A DNA stretch of 7,529 nucleotides, from positions 1-7,529 of the forward strand of contig JALGZU010000145.1 of NCBI GenBank assembly GCA_025774735.1, in the 5' to 3' direction. Shown in pieces: positions 1 through 5,925 of the stretch. Under the pieces are notes generated by a model that saw only the letters and a list, made by a program, of their open reading frames with translations, made no database searches and was not told the DNA's origin. The stretch comes from a candidate division LCP-89 bacterium. Its GTDB lineage: Bacteria > Electryoneota > B3-LCP. The position numbers were made by a program, and so were the translations under genes. Every line of letters starts with the position of its first letter. Position 1 is the stretch's first letter.

Positions 1-614
1 GTCAACAGGATGTTCAACTGCTTGGCCAGGTTTACATCGATGGGTGATTCAGCCACTAGATTGCAGTCGTAGGCCACTGTGGCTGCGGCTAAGGTTTTGT
101 ACTGTTCTTCCAGTACCGACGCCAGCGTTAAGCCCTCTCCCCGGCACTCTTCGGCGCATTTCGCCAGCAGTTCTGAATTCTTGTCATCCGAGCCGTAGCT
201 CTGGACAATCACCGGCACTTTAACAGCTTCTAAAACATCCCTGAGTATCCCGAGGCAATCGCCGATGGACCGGTCGCCCTTGTCCGGGTGCGCGCCGATA
301 AACTGCAGGCAGATGAGTTTGGCTCCGTGTTCCTCCACTACAAGCTTAGCCCAGGCGACAGGATCGCCCAGGACGTCTTCGAACGGTTTTCTGACAGTAT
401 CCGGCCAATCATTTTCCGGGGGCTCCACATCCGGAATCTGGTAAGCGATGACCGGGCGATGAGGAATCTCGCCTTCGAAATGGTGAAACGGCAGAGCCCT
501 CTGCCCGCCGATGGTAATCGTGGAAGATCGGGTGCCCCCTTCTTCACCGGTGCGTCCGAGCTTGACTTCCTTGATGGCGCCCTGCCAGGTGTTCAATGGT
601 AAAGTTAATGACAT
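1..614 (-). CDS. acsD: Corrinoid iron-sulfur protein small (delta) subunit, 3' end cut by window edge
   Basis: The small subunit of the corrinoid iron-sulfur protein, which with AcsC carries the methyl group from methyltetrahydrofolate to ACS. From ATG at 614 (GGAAG lies 8 nt upstream, at 623-627) the frame stays open to the window edge, giving 204 residues of an expected total of about 310-320. Family signatures seen in the translation are GGTRSSTITIGG near residues 26-37, ALPFHHFEGEIPHRPVI near 40-56, a WPD motif near 70, the EQYKTL segment near 169-174, and SPIDVNLAKQLNILL near 190-204. These agree along their length with the Moorella small subunit, which folds as a TIM barrel and binds the cobamide jointly with the large subunit. 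It contains no Fe-S ligand motif, as expected, since that cluster is in AcsC. AcsC is not in the window and may follow downstream. Confidence 0.95.
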   Translation of the reverse strand, partial: MSLTLPLNTWQGAIKEVKLGRTGEEGGTRSSTITIGGQRALPFHHFEGEIPHRPVIAYQIPDVEPPENDWPDTVRKPFEDVLGDPVAWAKLVVEEHGAKLICLQFIGAHPDKGDRSIGDCLGILRDVLEAVKVPVIVQSYGSDDKNSELLAKCAEECRGEGLTLASVLEEQYKTLAAATVAYDCNLVAESPIDVNLAKQLNILL

Positions 615-674
615 CGTTTATTCTTCCGCTTGTTTCCCTATATTCCTTGTTGTGAGTCCGCAGGCAAAAGTGCG
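615..674 (-). other. Spacer between cooC/acsF and acsD
   Basis: This 60-bp gap is the longest in the window. Apart from the acsD ribosome-binding site GGAAG at 623-627, I see no convincing terminator stem-loop, promoter pair or repeat. Read-through transcription into acsD is the simplest reading. Confidence 0.5.
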
Positions 675-1415
675 TTAATGATCTTCCAGTGGACCACGCA
701 ACGCCTCTGTCATCTGAATTTCACCTGCTTTCAAAGATGCTTCCCGCAGTTCGGCATCGAACGGGACTTCCGCAGCGATACGAAGATCACCCAGGGAAGC
801 TTTTATGCTGGCTCTTTCAGAAGTATCCTGCAGCTTGTTCAGAACCGCCTTAACTTTGGTGATGCCCAGATCTACGGCTAACTTTTGTATCCTTTTGGCT
901 GTCGCCAGACTCTGCTTTGACGGTTCCACCACAATTAACATGGCGTCCACGCCCTGAGCAGTTCCACGCCCCAGGTGCTCGATTCCGGCTTCCATGTCCA
1001 TGATGACGATTTCCCGGTCCTGAGTCAGCGCGTGGCTGACCAGTTCCCGCACCAGGATGTTCTCCGGGCAGGCGCAGCCGCCCCGAGCCTTGGGGATGTG
1101 CCCCATCACCAGCAGCCGGATGTTGCCCAGCCGGAAGCCGTACTCTTCAGGGATGTCGTCCACCCGCGGATTCATACTGAAGTAGGATCCGATCTCCTCG
1201 GACGTCGCCCCCACGCGTTCCTTGATCAGTTCCTTCATCTCTACGATGGGCCGGATCGACTCGGCGTCGGGAACGCCCAATAGAGATGCCAGATTGGCGT
1301 CCGGGTCGGCATCTATGGCGTAGACCCGGTATCCCCGCTCGGCGAACGACTTCGCCAGCAGAGCCGCCAGGGTGGTTTTACCGACGCCACCTTTGCCTGT
1401 TATAGCGATTTTCAT
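675..1415 (-). CDS. cooC/acsF: CooC/AcsF-type nickel-insertion ATPase for CODH/ACS
   Basis: A 246-residue MinD/ParA-type P-loop ATPase that matures the nickel centres of CODH or ACS. The deviant Walker A motif GKGGVGKTT is at residues 7-15 with the signature Lys8 and Lys13. IDADPDAN is at 34-41, and Asp140 in MDMEAG is the Walker B/switch region. The CxC nickel/zinc-binding pair, Cys114 and Cys116 in GGCACPE, is the hallmark of CooC and separates it from other MinD-like ATPases; in Carboxydothermus CooC1 this pair binds metal at the dimer interface. Its position directly after acsB, 27 bp away, makes AcsF-type loading of the ACS A-cluster plausible; the sequence alone does not distinguish this from CODH-loading CooC. 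The ATG begins right at the family N-terminus (MKIAITGKGG). Its Shine-Dalgarno is displaced; see the junction at 1416-1444. The next gene is acsD, 60 bp downstream. Confidence 0.95.
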   Translation of the reverse strand: MKIAITGKGGVGKTTLAALLAKSFAERGYRVYAIDADPDANLASLLGVPDAESIRPIVEMKELIKERVGATSEEIGSYFSMNPRVDDIPEEYGFRLGNIRLLVMGHIPKARGGCACPENILVRELVSHALTQDREIVIMDMEAGIEHLGRGTAQGVDAMLIVVEPSKQSLATAKRIQKLAVDLGITKVKAVLNKLQDTSERASIKASLGDLRIAAEVPFDAELREASLKAGEIQMTEALRGPLEDH

Positions 1416-1444
1416 GATTCTTAAACCGGATCCCGTTTACTCCT
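1416..1444 (-). promoter_or_regulatory. acsB-cooC junction: AGGAG at stop codon, then imperfect palindrome before ATG
   Basis: On the minus strand the acsB stop TAG is part of a strong Shine-Dalgarno, AGGAG (1444-1440). An 18-bp imperfect palindrome follows at 1422-1439: arms TAAAC and GTTTA around GGGATCCG, with one mismatched pair over the full length. Then come 6 nt and the ATG of the ATPase gene. The Shine-Dalgarno is 24 nt from the ATG in linear RNA but 6 nt if the 5-bp stem forms. No other good ribosome-binding site is present. A DNA-level operator at the palindrome is an alternative. Sequence is certain; function is inferred. Confidence 0.4.
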
Positions 1445-3632
1445 AAACCATCTCTCCCATCGCCAGCGCCGGATGTTCAACCGAAACCAGGTGCTCGGCC
1501 AGTTTCTCGAGGTCGTCGGTCACGGTTTCGTCGGCGATCTTGTCCAGCAACTCCGGCGCGCCGATCTCCTCGTAACGCTCCCGGAGTTTGTCGCCCAGCC
1601 GGTTCTTGATACTGGTCGTCATCCAGACCACGCGCTGCAATCCGCCGTCAGCCGAGATGAATTTTTTCGACAGGACGTACAGGATGCCGATGCCTATGAA
1701 GCCGGGCGTCTGCTGACCGCCACCCACCACCTCCGCCAGAGCGGAGAAGGTCATGCCTGCGGGAGTCATGCCCTGAAATTCCCGGTCCACGATCATGATA
1801 CCGCCGGTGCCCGGCAGCACGCAGGCGATCGCTTCGAAGCAGCCGCAGGAGGTCATGGGATCGTCCATCATGGAATAGGCGCTGAACTTTTCAACGCTCT
1901 GGTTGGATTTAGTACTCACGAAGTCATCCACGCCCTTCCATTTCCCCATCCCCGCATCGTAGCATTCGCCCTTGGCGACGGGTTGATTTCCTCCCGTGGG
2001 ATTGATCTCGTAGGCGGCTTTGCCGTCCAGCCAATTGTAGGCTCCGCACAATCCCAGGCGCTCCGGAGTAATAATGCAAACGTGGTTGGGAGCGTACGAT
2101 TGGCAGAGCTGGCAAGAATAAAAGGTATCCACGCTTTCGTCGACCAGTTCGCCCATGCGCCGGTCGCGCACCTCGTAGGCGGCCTTGGCTTCCTCATAAA
2201 GCCGCTCCACGTCTTCGGGATTGGTGTAAAGTTTTACCTGAACCTTGTCCACGATGGCAGGAAATTCGTTCAGCAGCAGGGACCGTAGAACCACGCCCAG
2301 GTGTCCTATGGTGAAGCCGGCGTTCCTGGCTGTCTTGGATATCCGCACCCAGATCGTATCCCTCTGACCCAGGTGCATGACCCCCATGGGCATGGACAGC
2401 ATGGTGTGAACATAGCGCTCCAGAATGCTCTCGAAGTCCTTCTGCATCTTGCGCCCGGCCACCTCCACCCAGATCGCCAGCGGCAGTTGCGCCGCCTCAT
2501 CCACGTCGTCGATCTCCGGGCCGATGATCTCGATTTTGCCGTCCTCGACTTCGTCCAATTGTTTCATAGAGAGATATTCGAAGGCGGTGTTGTATTTTCC
2601 CCCGAATTCGATCTGCAGGTCGTCTTTGCGCACCCGCTCCCCTTCGAAGGCGGGACCGTAGCGCACCGGGATGTCGATTTTCTGAATCTTGATTTTCACC
2701 CCGCGCACTTCGACGGCTCGCTGTGGCATCTCGTCGTGCGATACGTTCGATACAACGTGTTCGTAAGTGCAGATACCCGTTGGCAGAATCTCCGGGATGT
2801 CCGTATCCACGATGACCGGGAAGCCGAAGTTGATGGCTCCTGCTGCAGTGGCGTATTTCTCGTCGTCGACTTCACCCAGCGCCAGCACGAAGGCGTGGAC
2901 GCGCTGTTTGTTGTAGAGCAGGATGTCGCGCGCCTCTTTCAAACCGCCGGGATGCAATCCGCCGAAGGTCATGGCTGAACGAGCCGCGAAACCGAGTGCC
3001 CAGATGGTCGCCGATGTCTCCTTGCCGTAGGGTACCAGGAAAGTGTCCCAGTTCATCTCCACGTCGGCTTCCGCCAGCTGTTCCGCCATGGAGATGCCGT
3101 TAGTGTGTGAGGAGAGGAAGACCAAGATGTTCCGCTCCTGCAGGTCGCGCGCCAGTTTGACCGCCGCTTCAGTCGTGGGCAGCGCGCCCACGCAGGCCGC
3201 GAATCCCGGCATGCGTCCGTCCACCAGCTTGATCCCTTGTTCACGCAGGATGGCGTCCGACGTCGCTCCCAGCCAGATATCATCGTAGGGCGCAGGATTG
3301 CGGGCGTACTTCAGCCCTTCGATCAGCTCCTGGGCGAAGAGAGTCGCCATGCCCGCATCCAGAGCCGCTCCAAGGTAGGGGAGCCAGAGTTCATCCGTCG
3401 GCTCCGGTGGCAAGAGCGTCCTGGCGTGCTGAAGGGCTTCCTGCATGTCGCCGAGCTTGGCCACTTTCAGGCCCAGCATGGCGTAGATGACCGGCAGGTA
3501 GTATGCCGTATCCGGTAAGTCGATGCTCTTGTCGGCGCCCAGTTCGTCCAGGGCGCGAGCGATCTCTTCTTCCGCCCGTGTGACGACCCTGTGCGCTCCT
3601 CGTATGGCTGCTGTAGCGATGATCCGGGACAT
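1443..3632 (-). CDS. acsB: CO dehydrogenase/acetyl-CoA synthase, acetyl-CoA synthase subunit
   Basis: Condenses CO from CODH, a methyl group from the corrinoid iron-sulfur protein and CoA into acetyl-CoA at the A-cluster, a [4Fe-4S] linked to two nickels. At 729 residues it is a complete bacterial-type ACS; archaeal CdhC lacks the N-terminal domain that contacts CODH and is much shorter. The N-terminal domain contains PDTAYYLPVI at 40-49. C-terminal A-cluster ligands are Cys507, Cys510, Cys519 and Cys529 (2046-2114) and the CGC pair Cys596/Cys598 (1839-1847). They match Moorella Cys506, 509, 518, 528, 595 and 597 with a shift of one. The residue after CQS is Tyr513, where Phe is usual in the family. 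The ATG has GGAAGAG 7 nt upstream. It lies in a tight operon between the OsmC gene and the CooC/AcsF ATPase, its probable nickel-loading factor. Confidence 0.98.
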   Translation of the reverse strand: MSRIIATAAIRGAHRVVTRAEEEIARALDELGADKSIDLPDTAYYLPVIYAMLGLKVAKLGDMQEALQHARTLLPPEPTDELWLPYLGAALDAGMATLFAQELIEGLKYARNPAPYDDIWLGATSDAILREQGIKLVDGRMPGFAACVGALPTTEAAVKLARDLQERNILVFLSSHTNGISMAEQLAEADVEMNWDTFLVPYGKETSATIWALGFAARSAMTFGGLHPGGLKEARDILLYNKQRVHAFVLALGEVDDEKYATAAGAINFGFPVIVDTDIPEILPTGICTYEHVVSNVSHDEMPQRAVEVRGVKIKIQKIDIPVRYGPAFEGERVRKDDLQIEFGGKYNTAFEYLSMKQLDEVEDGKIEIIGPEIDDVDEAAQLPLAIWVEVAGRKMQKDFESILERYVHTMLSMPMGVMHLGQRDTIWVRISKTARNAGFTIGHLGVVLRSLLLNEFPAIVDKVQVKLYTNPEDVERLYEEAKAAYEVRDRRMGELVDESVDTFYSCQLCQSYAPNHVCIITPERLGLCGAYNWLDGKAAYEINPTGGNQPVAKGECYDAGMGKWKGVDDFVSTKSNQSVEKFSAYSMMDDPMTSCGCFEAIACVLPGTGGIMIVDREFQGMTPAGMTFSALAEVVGGGQQTPGFIGIGILYVLSKKFISADGGLQRVVWMTTSIKNRLGDKLRERYEEIGAPELLDKIADETVTDDLEKLAEHLVSVEHPALAMGEMV

Positions 3633-3660
3633 GGGGTATCTCTTCCGTTCAGTCTGGTTA

Positions 3661-4080
3661 CTACTCGGCTTCCTTGATTTCGTACGTATGCTTCACCAGC
3701 GCCACCTCCTTCACCGTGGCGATAGCGCCGCAGTATTTGTCGTTCGTTAGTGCAATGGCTCGGTCTACGTCGGCTCTTTTGATCTCCGTGCCGGTTAAAA
3801 TATAGTGAATATGGATTTCGGTGAAGATTTTGGGATGATCCGGCGCCTGTTCCGCCTCAGCCTGCACTTCGAAGTCGTCAAGATCGACTTTTTTCTTAAG
3901 TAAGATCGACAGGACGTCCATGGCGGCACAGCCGGCGATGCCCATCAGCATCAGCTCTAGGGGGCGGGAAGCCGCGTCCAATCCGCCGACTTCCTCGGCC
4001 ACATCCATGGGCACCCAGTGGTTCGATCCACCCTTTGCGACCATGGCCAGGCCTTCCAACTTCTTCAACGTCACCCGCAT
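3661..4080 (-). CDS. OsmC-family protein (YhfA-like putative thiol peroxidase)
   Basis: A 139-residue protein of the OsmC/Ohr superfamily, closest in style to the YhfA-like branch. Family members are small homodimers, and several reduce organic or fatty-acid hydroperoxides with a reactive cysteine pair. Both cysteines are present: Cys51 in PLELMLMGIAGCAAMDV (codon near 3930) and Cys117 in the NDKYCGA motif (codon near 3732). Length matches the family and no signal peptide is visible. The ATG is supported by GAGGA 7 nt upstream in the 30-bp gap after FNOR. The next gene, acsB, begins 28 bp downstream. Co-transcription with CODH/ACS suggests protection of oxygen-sensitive Ni-Fe-S centres or handling of reactive thiol or acyl species; this role is inferred from position only. 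YhfA-type proteins mostly lack a defined substrate, so peroxidase activity is not certain. Confidence 0.87.
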   Translation of the reverse strand: MRVTLKKLEGLAMVAKGGSNHWVPMDVAEEVGGLDAASRPLELMLMGIAGCAAMDVLSILLKKKVDLDDFEVQAEAEQAPDHPKIFTEIHIHYILTGTEIKRADVDRAIALTNDKYCGAIATVKEVALVKHTYEIKEAE

Positions 4081-4110
4081 GACAATTTCCTCAAAATACG
4101 TATCAAACGA

Positions 4111-5394
4111 TTATAACAGCGTTTCAGCGTATTCCTCTTCGGAAAAACTTTTTCCCTGAGACCGGATCAGGGGTAACAATCTGGCGTAGTCGTACCGGCC
4201 CGCCAGGAGATCGTCCCTGATGCTCGAGACGTCGATATGCTTGCGCATCACGTTCTGTAATACACCCGCCCCCTTGACGTTCCCGACGAGAACGGCTCCG
4301 GCGAGCAGGTTTTCCTTGAAGACCAGTTTCCAGTAGATCCCCCGGTCCCGTTGAAAATGGCTGTGGATTTCGAAATCGTCGGTCTTCGGCTTCACCACAC
4401 CGATGGAGATGAAAGACACCCCGAAGAATTCTGCCGCGTTCATGCGCATGGACCCGTCGTACACCCGTTCGGTGCCGGCCATGTTCGATCCCGCCACGCG
4501 CCCCTGCTCGTAGGCGCAGGGCCAGACTGCATTGACGGTCGACTCGCAGGTTACCCGGTCCCGGGTAACCGCCGCGTCGCCGGCAGCATAGACGTCCGCT
4601 TCGCCCGTACGCATGTGATCGTCCGTCTTGATCCCCCAATCAATCTTGATTTTAGTGCCTTCCGCCAGGTCCGTGTTGGGCTTGACGCCCTTGCCTGTGA
4701 TGACGATCTGCGCGGCGATCTCGCTGTCGTCGTCCAGGACAACCTTCTCCACACGATCTTTCCCTGTGAATTCCACCGGGCTGGCGCCGGTCTTCACCGC
4801 GATGCCGTTCGACTCGAAGAGTTCCTGGAAAAAATCGCCGCATTCGGGATCCGCCACCTGGGACAAAAGGTGCGGCGAGGCGATGATAATATGTGTCTTG
4901 ACCTTATGGTGGTGTAGGCCGGAAGCCGCCTGCAGACCGACGCAGCCGCCTCCCAACACTACCCCGGCTTTCGCTTTTTTCGCTGTCTTGGTGATGTTTA
5001 CCAGATCGGCGTAGGTGCGGAAGCCGAATATACCCTCTTTATCTTCGCCCTTTACGCCCGTTTTCTGGGGTGAGCCTCCCACGGCGAGCAGCAACTTGTC
5101 GTAGGGAACAACTTCGCCATTATCGAGAATGACTTCGCGCTTTTTCGTATCCAGGCGGACGGCGCGTCGGCCCAGGAAGGTTTGAATATTGTGCTGCTTG
5201 TAGAATTCCGGTGGCCTGAGCTGGAGCCGGCCCTTGCCGATCCAACCCGCCAGTTCGTAGGAGATAAGGGCGCGGCTGTAGGTCGCCTCCGGTTCATCCG
5301 AGATGATGAGTAGCTCCCCCTTCGGATCCGTCTCCCGTATCGCTTCGGCGGCACCGATGCCCGCCGCAGAATTACCGATGATTACGTAGCGCAT
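4111..5394 (-). CDS. FAD/NAD(P)-dependent oxidoreductase (FNOR) of the CODH-CooF-FNOR type
   Basis: A 427-residue flavoprotein of the rubredoxin reductase/NirB N-terminal class. The N-terminal FAD Rossmann motif is GNSAAGIG at residues 7-14. The second nucleotide fold has GGGCVG at 148-153, and the C-terminal FAD motif is DVYAAGDAA at 267-275. YSRALISYELAG at 39-50 is typical of FNORs found next to cooS and cooF. There is no redox CxxC pair, so it is not a thioredoxin- or lipoamide-type disulfide reductase. Family knowledge and position suggest that it passes CODH/CooF electrons to NAD(P)+, or the reverse. The acidic residue that usually ends beta-2 of the NADH fold is absent (HIIIASP at 168-174), so the cofactor is uncertain. 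The ATG is well placed because the FAD motif begins at residue 7. No Shine-Dalgarno lies at normal distance; see the junction at 5395-5421. Redox partner and direction are inferred. Confidence 0.88.
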   Translation of the reverse strand: MRYVIIGNSAAGIGAAEAIRETDPKGELLIISDEPEATYSRALISYELAGWIGKGRLQLRPPEFYKQHNIQTFLGRRAVRLDTKKREVILDNGEVVPYDKLLLAVGGSPQKTGVKGEDKEGIFGFRTYADLVNITKTAKKAKAGVVLGGGCVGLQAASGLHHHKVKTHIIIASPHLLSQVADPECGDFFQELFESNGIAVKTGASPVEFTGKDRVEKVVLDDDSEIAAQIVITGKGVKPNTDLAEGTKIKIDWGIKTDDHMRTGEADVYAAGDAAVTRDRVTCESTVNAVWPCAYEQGRVAGSNMAGTERVYDGSMRMNAAEFFGVSFISIGVVKPKTDDFEIHSHFQRDRGIYWKLVFKENLLAGAVLVGNVKGAGVLQNVMRKHIDVSSIRDDLLAGRYDYARLLPLIRSQGKSFSEEEYAETLL

Positions 5395-5421
5395 ATTTGG
5401 TTTTTATAATAAACCGCCTTA
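5395..5421 (-). promoter_or_regulatory. cooF-FNOR junction: Shine-Dalgarno at stop codon, then small potential hairpin before ATG
   Basis: Read on the minus strand, the cooF stop TAA runs into AAGGC (5420-5416). It is followed by GGTTT-ATTATAA-AAACC (5415-5399), a 5-bp stem with a 7-nt loop, then AAAT and the FNOR ATG. The only ribosome-binding-like sequence is too far from the ATG unless the hairpin forms, which would leave about 5 nt between AGG and ATG. The bases are directly visible. Folding and function are inferred, and the stem is short and A/U-rich, so stability is marginal. Confidence 0.35.
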
Positions 5422-5925
5422 AGCTGATTTTATGCTTATGTCCCGCTTTTTCAATTGCTTGATATAGGCTTCAACATCCTCTCTGGTTCCATGTACCAGG
5501 GCTCCTGTGGGGCAGGCAGGGACGCAGGCGGGACCTTCGGCGCGTCCCGCGCAGAGATCGCACTTCGCGGCTTTGCCCCGATCTTCATCCGGGATCACCG
5601 CCCCAAACGGACAGACCATGACGCACATCCAGCACCCCACGCATTTCTCGAGCTCGACGTTTACCTGGCCGTTCTCGATGTCCCTGCTGACGGCACCTGC
5701 TTTGCAGGCGAAGAGGCAGTCCGGTTCCTGGCACTGCCGGCAGTTCAAAGGCAGTATGGTATCCCCTCCAAACTGGACGTCGATCCGGTAACGCGGCAGA
5801 GGCACCTCGGTGATCGCCCCGTATACAGTCCCGGATTTCGAATGTGCCACCGCACAGGCGATCTCGCAGGTGCGGCAGCCGGTGCATAACCTGGATATGG
5901 CGAAGATCTTGCGGGCTTTCGGCAT
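5419..5925 (-). CDS. cooF: CooF-like 4x[4Fe-4S] ferredoxin, electron-transfer partner of CODH
   Basis: A 168-residue polyferredoxin of the CooF/HycB/DMSO-reductase B-subunit type, expected to carry electrons between CODH and a partner, here most likely the oxidoreductase encoded next. Sixteen cysteines fall in four groups: C14/C17/C20/C24, C62/C65/C70/C74, C95/C98/C101/C105 and C122/C125/C134/C138. This is the usual pattern for four [4Fe-4S] clusters, with ligands shared between the N- and C-terminal halves. No signal peptide or membrane segment is visible, so it should be cytoplasmic. The ATG overlaps the CODH stop by one base (TGATG), and GAGG lies 8 nt upstream inside the CODH gene, so translation is probably coupled and roughly stoichiometric with CODH. 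The family call is firm. The exact redox partner is inferred from gene order; a role with a hydrogenase is less likely because none is seen here. Confidence 0.93.
   Translation of the reverse strand: MPKARKIFAISRLCTGCRTCEIACAVAHSKSGTVYGAITEVPLPRYRIDVQFGGDTILPLNCRQCQEPDCLFACKAGAVSRDIENGQVNVELEKCVGCWMCVMVCPFGAVIPDEDRGKAAKCDLCAGRAEGPACVPACPTGALVHGTREDVEAYIKQLKKRDISIKSA

Noticed and set aside
288..602. Plus-strand open frame of 104 codons near the left edge
   Set aside because: The minus strand here encodes clear AcsD sequence from an ATG at 614, so the plus-strand frame is a shadow.
1473..2288. Long plus-strand open frame of 271 codons antisense to the C-terminal half of acsB
   Set aside because: It lies wholly opposite conserved acsB sequence including the A-cluster ligands, its translation has no recognisable domain, and long antisense frames are expected opposite GC-rich coding DNA.
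2301..2978. Plus-strand open frame of 225 codons antisense to the middle of acsB
   Set aside because: Same reasoning: a shadow of acsB codon bias, with a His/Asp/Val-rich translation of no recognisable family.
4096..4103. ATACGTAT palindrome in the FNOR-osmC gap as an operator
   Set aside because: Only 8 bp, A/T-rich and single-copy; it is likely by chance, and the gap is otherwise explained by the osmC ribosome-binding site.
4351..4917. Plus-strand open frame of 188 codons antisense to FNOR
   Set aside because: Fully contained opposite a conserved flavoprotein gene, with no domain signature and no independent support.
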